The notes beneath the pieces are model-generated. The model worked only from the letters and a program-made list of their open reading frames with translations. It was not told where the DNA came from and did no database searches. A stretch of 64,000 bases of DNA from Echinococcus granulosus (Eukaryota; Platyhelminthes; Cestoda; Cyclophyllidea; Taeniidae): positions 226,975 through 290,974 of the forward strand of contig NW_020170419.1 of the NCBI RefSeq assembly GCF_000524195.1. The letters run 5' to 3'. The translations under genes were made by a program, and so were the position numbers. How positions within the stretch are numbered: position 1 is the stretch's first letter; each line of letters opens with the position of its first letter. Below, in pieces: positions 62,101 through 64,000 of this stretch.

Positions 62101-64000
62101 TAAAAAATAAAGATTAGGCAGATACTCACTCAGACGTCGCCATTGGTGGTCATTTGTGGCTGTAGTTGTGGCGCAAGTGTAGATTTTAATTCCGCAAATG
62201 GCGTCTACATTCAGTAAAAATGAAGTTCCCCTTCCCTTCCCTTCCCTTCCCTCACCCACTGCAGAACGCTGTGCTAGAGAGCACTTTACTGAACAAGAGG
62301 CAAGCCCCCAGTCATTGACGTCACTGCAGTCGCTGGGGCAGCATTCGCTTCCCACCTGCTATGTTTGTCATATGCATTCTGTATCGCCGGGTTGTAGTTA
62401 AAACTTTACAAACTTGCGTTCCTCTCTTCCTCGTATGCGGGCAGTTTGACGGTTGCTCAAAGCGCTACTCGCGGCTGGAGAATTTGAAGACGCACCTGCG
62501 CTCGCACACTGGGGAGAAGCCATACCAGTGTGAAGTACCAGGCTGCAACAAGGCCTTCAGCAACGCCTCTGATCGCGCCAAGCATCAAAACCGCACACAT
62601 AGCAATGAAAAACCCTACGTGTGCAAGGTTATAGGCTGCTCCAAGCGTTATACGGACCCTAGCTCTCTCCGGAAACACGTCAAGACTGTCCATGGCGCTG
62701 AGGTACGTCTCTTTTCCCTTGCTGTCAATCTGCTATTTCCACCCCTCACATGACAGTTGCTTCAGCGCTTAAAATATCCACACTTACTTTTGTTGTGGTG
62801 TTTCGAAGCTTCATACCCTGTTTGAATATTTTGGAAGCCTGAGCTGATTTCTAGTAGCATCAAATATCCTTTAGCATGTGCCATCATAATCAATCCTGCC
62901 ATTACTCGATTAAGTTGGCTCCTAAGAGGATCCACCTTCGAAAGTGGAACAGAATCAGCAATTTAAAAAAAGTGTATCCGCCATGTATTTCAGAAACTGG
63001 AGACTGTATTGGGCAAGGGTTGGAAGTGCTTTGAGCAATACAAAGTTTAAGACAGCTCTTCACTAGTGGCAGATTGTCGTAGCAGTTACTGGGCTGTTTT
63101 AAAATACGTCCTGCGTATTGGTTTCAGTGTTAGATAGTGCCTACAAGTAAATGTGTGGTAGTCGTCGGCTGGTGTCTGTGTACCTATGGCAGATGATTCA
63201 CATTCCTAGCATTGCTAATGATGATTGATCCCTACCATTTTGGACACAAGTGATTCCTATGAGATCCCTAGTCTCAGGAGTGTTTAAAATCTCACTGCAG
63301 GAAAGTTCCTTTTTAATCTTAAGAGCCTGCTCCTACTGGAGTAAGTTTGAGTTTTTTGGTCGAATCTATGCACAAACAGTTGGGCTATGCCGCTCAAAGA
63401 TATTCATTACATGAGAGTATGGATGGCGCCTTCATTGTTGTAGGTTGAAACTAACACACGCTTATCTTTGCGAAATATTAGGTGATGGTCGTCCATGCGT
63501 TTCTTATAAAGATTTGAAAAACTGCAAAATTGACCGCAAAACAGTTAGCTTAAACCGCAAACTCCTCACTAATCGCTGTGGCAAAAACACATGTCCTTGA
63601 AGCCGAATTTTGGCCGTTTAAAAATGAGACCTTAGGCCGAAAATCTAGACCAAAGACACTAACCAAGGCGATTCCAACTTTCTCACACCAGGAAGCACAG
63701 TTCATTTGGATAGTTAAAGAAATTGTGGATCTTGCATCCCGCACCCTGTACATGCATTAATATCGGTTTCTCCAAAAGTACGCATACAGAAATTGACTCA
63801 GTTACCTCATTCCGTGTTTTTTTTTCCCACCTCAGGTTTACGCAAATAAGAAGCACAAAGGTGAGAGCTGGAGTAGCCGTTCCTGTGGGGGCGGCACTGG
63901 CCTTGGTGCGGCTTTTCGGAATTCCGGTGGGGGAGGTGGCAGTGGTGGTGGCAGCGGGGGAACTCGCGGAGGGCGCGATGGCTCGAAGGGTCCAACAGAC
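48227..64000 (+). CDS. GLI: GLI / Cubitus interruptus zinc-finger transcription factor (3' truncated by window)
   Basis: GLI proteins are the nuclear effectors of Hedgehog signalling, held by SUFU and binding GACCACCCA. My model joins 48227-48440, 49762-50131, 54052-54554, 57479-57847, 59193-60025, 60630-60779, 62445-62702 and 63836-64000, 2862 nt or exactly 954 codons, with phases agreeing at all seven junctions. The order is an acidic Pro-rich N-terminus, a PPVP...GRYDW segment, KKRSHSQSS and SYGHLS (about residue 356), Ala/Gly/Pro-rich linkers, five C2H2 fingers (about 746-896) and YANKKHKG followed by a Gly-rich region. The linkers [18 protein letters not shown] and HSNEKPYVC and [20 protein letters not shown] set it apart from ZIC and GLIS. 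The start ATG at 48227 is provisional: the frame stays open to 48194 and could be entered by splicing. Processing sites and the activation domain lie beyond the window. Confidence 0.93.
48711..48724 (+). repeat. (TG)n microsatellite in GLI intron
   Basis: Seven TG units in the first modelled GLI intron. Confidence 0.75.
51088..51118 (+). repeat. Imperfect CTG/CTA trinucleotide tract
   Basis: Ten trinucleotides of ACT/GCT/GTT type, about 31 nt, inside the 3.9-kb GLI intron. Confidence 0.7.
52421..52470 (+). repeat. Pentanucleotide tandem array, ATCGC then GTCGC
   Basis: After a few imperfect units, four ATCGC units (52436-52455) are followed by three GTCGC units (52456-52470). A neighbouring stretch with CTCGCCCCAC and CTCGCATCGT units leads in from the left. 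It is CpG-dense compared with the surrounding intron. Confidence 0.85.
54052..54554 (+). other. GLI: GLI exon with the SUFU-binding motif
   Basis: The exon begins with one completing base after CAATTTTAG. It encodes a Pro/Ser-rich stretch, then [20 protein letters not shown] and [10 protein letters not shown] at its end. Vertebrate GLI has RKRALS...S-rich sequence followed by GSYGHLSA in the same order, and SYGHL is the SUFU contact. The donor GTATGT at 54555 leaves one base, which the next exon completes to alanine. Confidence 0.93.
54555..57478 (+). other. GLI intron, 2.9 kb
   Basis: Bounded by GTATGT and TTACTAG. No repeat array, RNA gene or nested coding region is recognised. The frame upstream of 57479 is open by chance and is excluded because the phase fits the TTACTAG acceptor. 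Confidence 0.7.
57479..60025 (+). other. GLI: GLI linker exons up to finger 1
   Basis: Exon 57479-57847 encodes a Ser/Thr/Gly-rich segment, including an SGSSSGGG run. Exon 59193-60025 encodes an alanine tract, a glycine tract ([14 protein letters not shown]), another Ala run ([16 protein letters not shown]), a proline run, an acidic stretch ([11 protein letters not shown]) and then the first half of finger 1 ([16 protein letters not shown]). The acidic stretch directly before the finger block parallels vertebrate GLI. The intron between the exons (57848-59192) holds nothing I recognise. Confidence 0.88.
60026..60629 (+). other. GLI intron within finger 1
   Basis: 604 nt, GTATTT to CTACACAG, splitting finger 1 between the lysine and the HISNEH segment. 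No other feature seen. Confidence 0.75.
60780..62444 (+). other. GLI intron within finger 3
   Basis: 1665 nt, GTAAGT to ATGCGGGCAG, interrupting finger 3 after the first cysteine. Includes a CCCTT tandem repeat at 62228-62252. No nested gene recognised. Confidence 0.75.
62228..62252 (+). repeat. (CCCTT)n tandem repeat
   Basis: About five units of CCCTT in the intron upstream of the finger 3-5 exon, about 190 nt from its acceptor. Confidence 0.85.
62703..63835 (+). other. GLI intron after finger 5
   Basis: 1133 nt, GTACGT to TTTTCCCACCTCAG with a long T run before the acceptor. No nested feature recognised. Confidence 0.75.
63836..64000 (+). other. GLI: GLI exon following the fingers, cut by the window edge
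   Basis: Encodes [14 protein letters not shown], then a glycine-rich sequence ([17 protein letters not shown]). The YANKKHKG motif directly after VHGAE is as in Drosophila Ci ([14 protein letters not shown], recalled), not the vertebrate pattern. The frame is open to base 64000, so the exon continues outside the window. Confidence 0.9.

Larger units (their letters stand above)
59972..62702 (+). other. GLI: GLI five-finger DNA-binding domain, three exons
   Basis: Finger 1 begins at 59972 and is completed in exon 60630-60779 (HISNEH). That exon carries finger 2 and the start of finger 3 (HKCI). Exon 62445-62702 carries [20 protein letters not shown] (rest of finger 3), finger 4 ([20 protein letters not shown]) and finger 5 ([20 protein letters not shown]). 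Fingers 4 and 5, which make the main base contacts in GLI1, look intact. Introns interrupt finger 1 and finger 3. No key Cys or His appears missing. Confidence 0.95.

Noticed and set aside
59972..62702. Assignment of the five fingers to ZIC or GLIS
   Set aside because: [39 protein letters not shown] and the SUFU motif are GLI/Ci-specific. Finger 1 spacing is that of GLI.
1..64000. A novel defence, toxin or mobile genetic system
   Set aside because: The window is ordinary intron-rich animal DNA with two known developmental or cell-cycle genes. No gene cluster, CRISPR array, integrase, transposase or reverse transcriptase domain was recognised in any frame.

Overview
The window is nuclear DNA of a metazoan, most probably a parasitic flatworm (Platyhelminthes; a cestode fits best, a trematode is possible). 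The grounds are two intron-rich animal genes, with very short introns (34-47 nt between the first kinase exons) beside kilobase introns, a long AT-rich gene-poor spacer and abundant microsatellites. There is no operon, bacterial, CRISPR or mobile-system architecture. Species assignment is inference.

Two genes on the + strand can be reconstructed exon by exon with reading phases that agree at every junction. (1) 5127-11984 is a Greatwall/MASTL mitotic kinase. The kinase domain is split by a long low-conservation middle region spread over seven exons, between the DFG motif and the GTPEYLAPE segment. It ends in the family-specific C-terminal tail, followed by a stop and an AATAAA. The first exon with the start codon was not found. 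(2) 48227-64000 is a GLI/Cubitus interruptus transcription factor of the Hedgehog pathway. It runs off the right edge. The model has eight exons and 954 codons so far, including a SUFU-binding SYGHLS motif, Ala/Gly/Pro-rich linkers, all five GLI-type C2H2 fingers and the start of the post-finger region with a Ci-like YANKKHKG motif. Its true 5' end is uncertain.

Layout: 1-5126, no gene recognised, two copies of a dispersed repeat; 5127-11984, MASTL; 12062-48226, about 36 kb without a confidently coding gene, interrupted by two 100-N assembly gaps (21898-21997, 40956-41055). The spacer carries degenerate dispersed repeats, microsatellites, a TG/CA-rich GC-raised block at about 40.1-40.7 kb, a few possible orphan exons and several transcription-factor-like motif clusters. 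48227-64000 is GLI with large introns.

The two genes act in different processes (mitotic PP2A-B55 control and Hedgehog signalling), and their adjacency implies no joint function. I found no convincing previously undescribed system. The points most worth a second look are the short-NCMR Greatwall with all its phosphosites retained, the GLI 5' end and the candidate upstream exons, the homeodomain-type motif cluster at 15.05-15.12 kb, the perfect GLI site at 36.69 kb, and the shared repeat family in the left part of the window.
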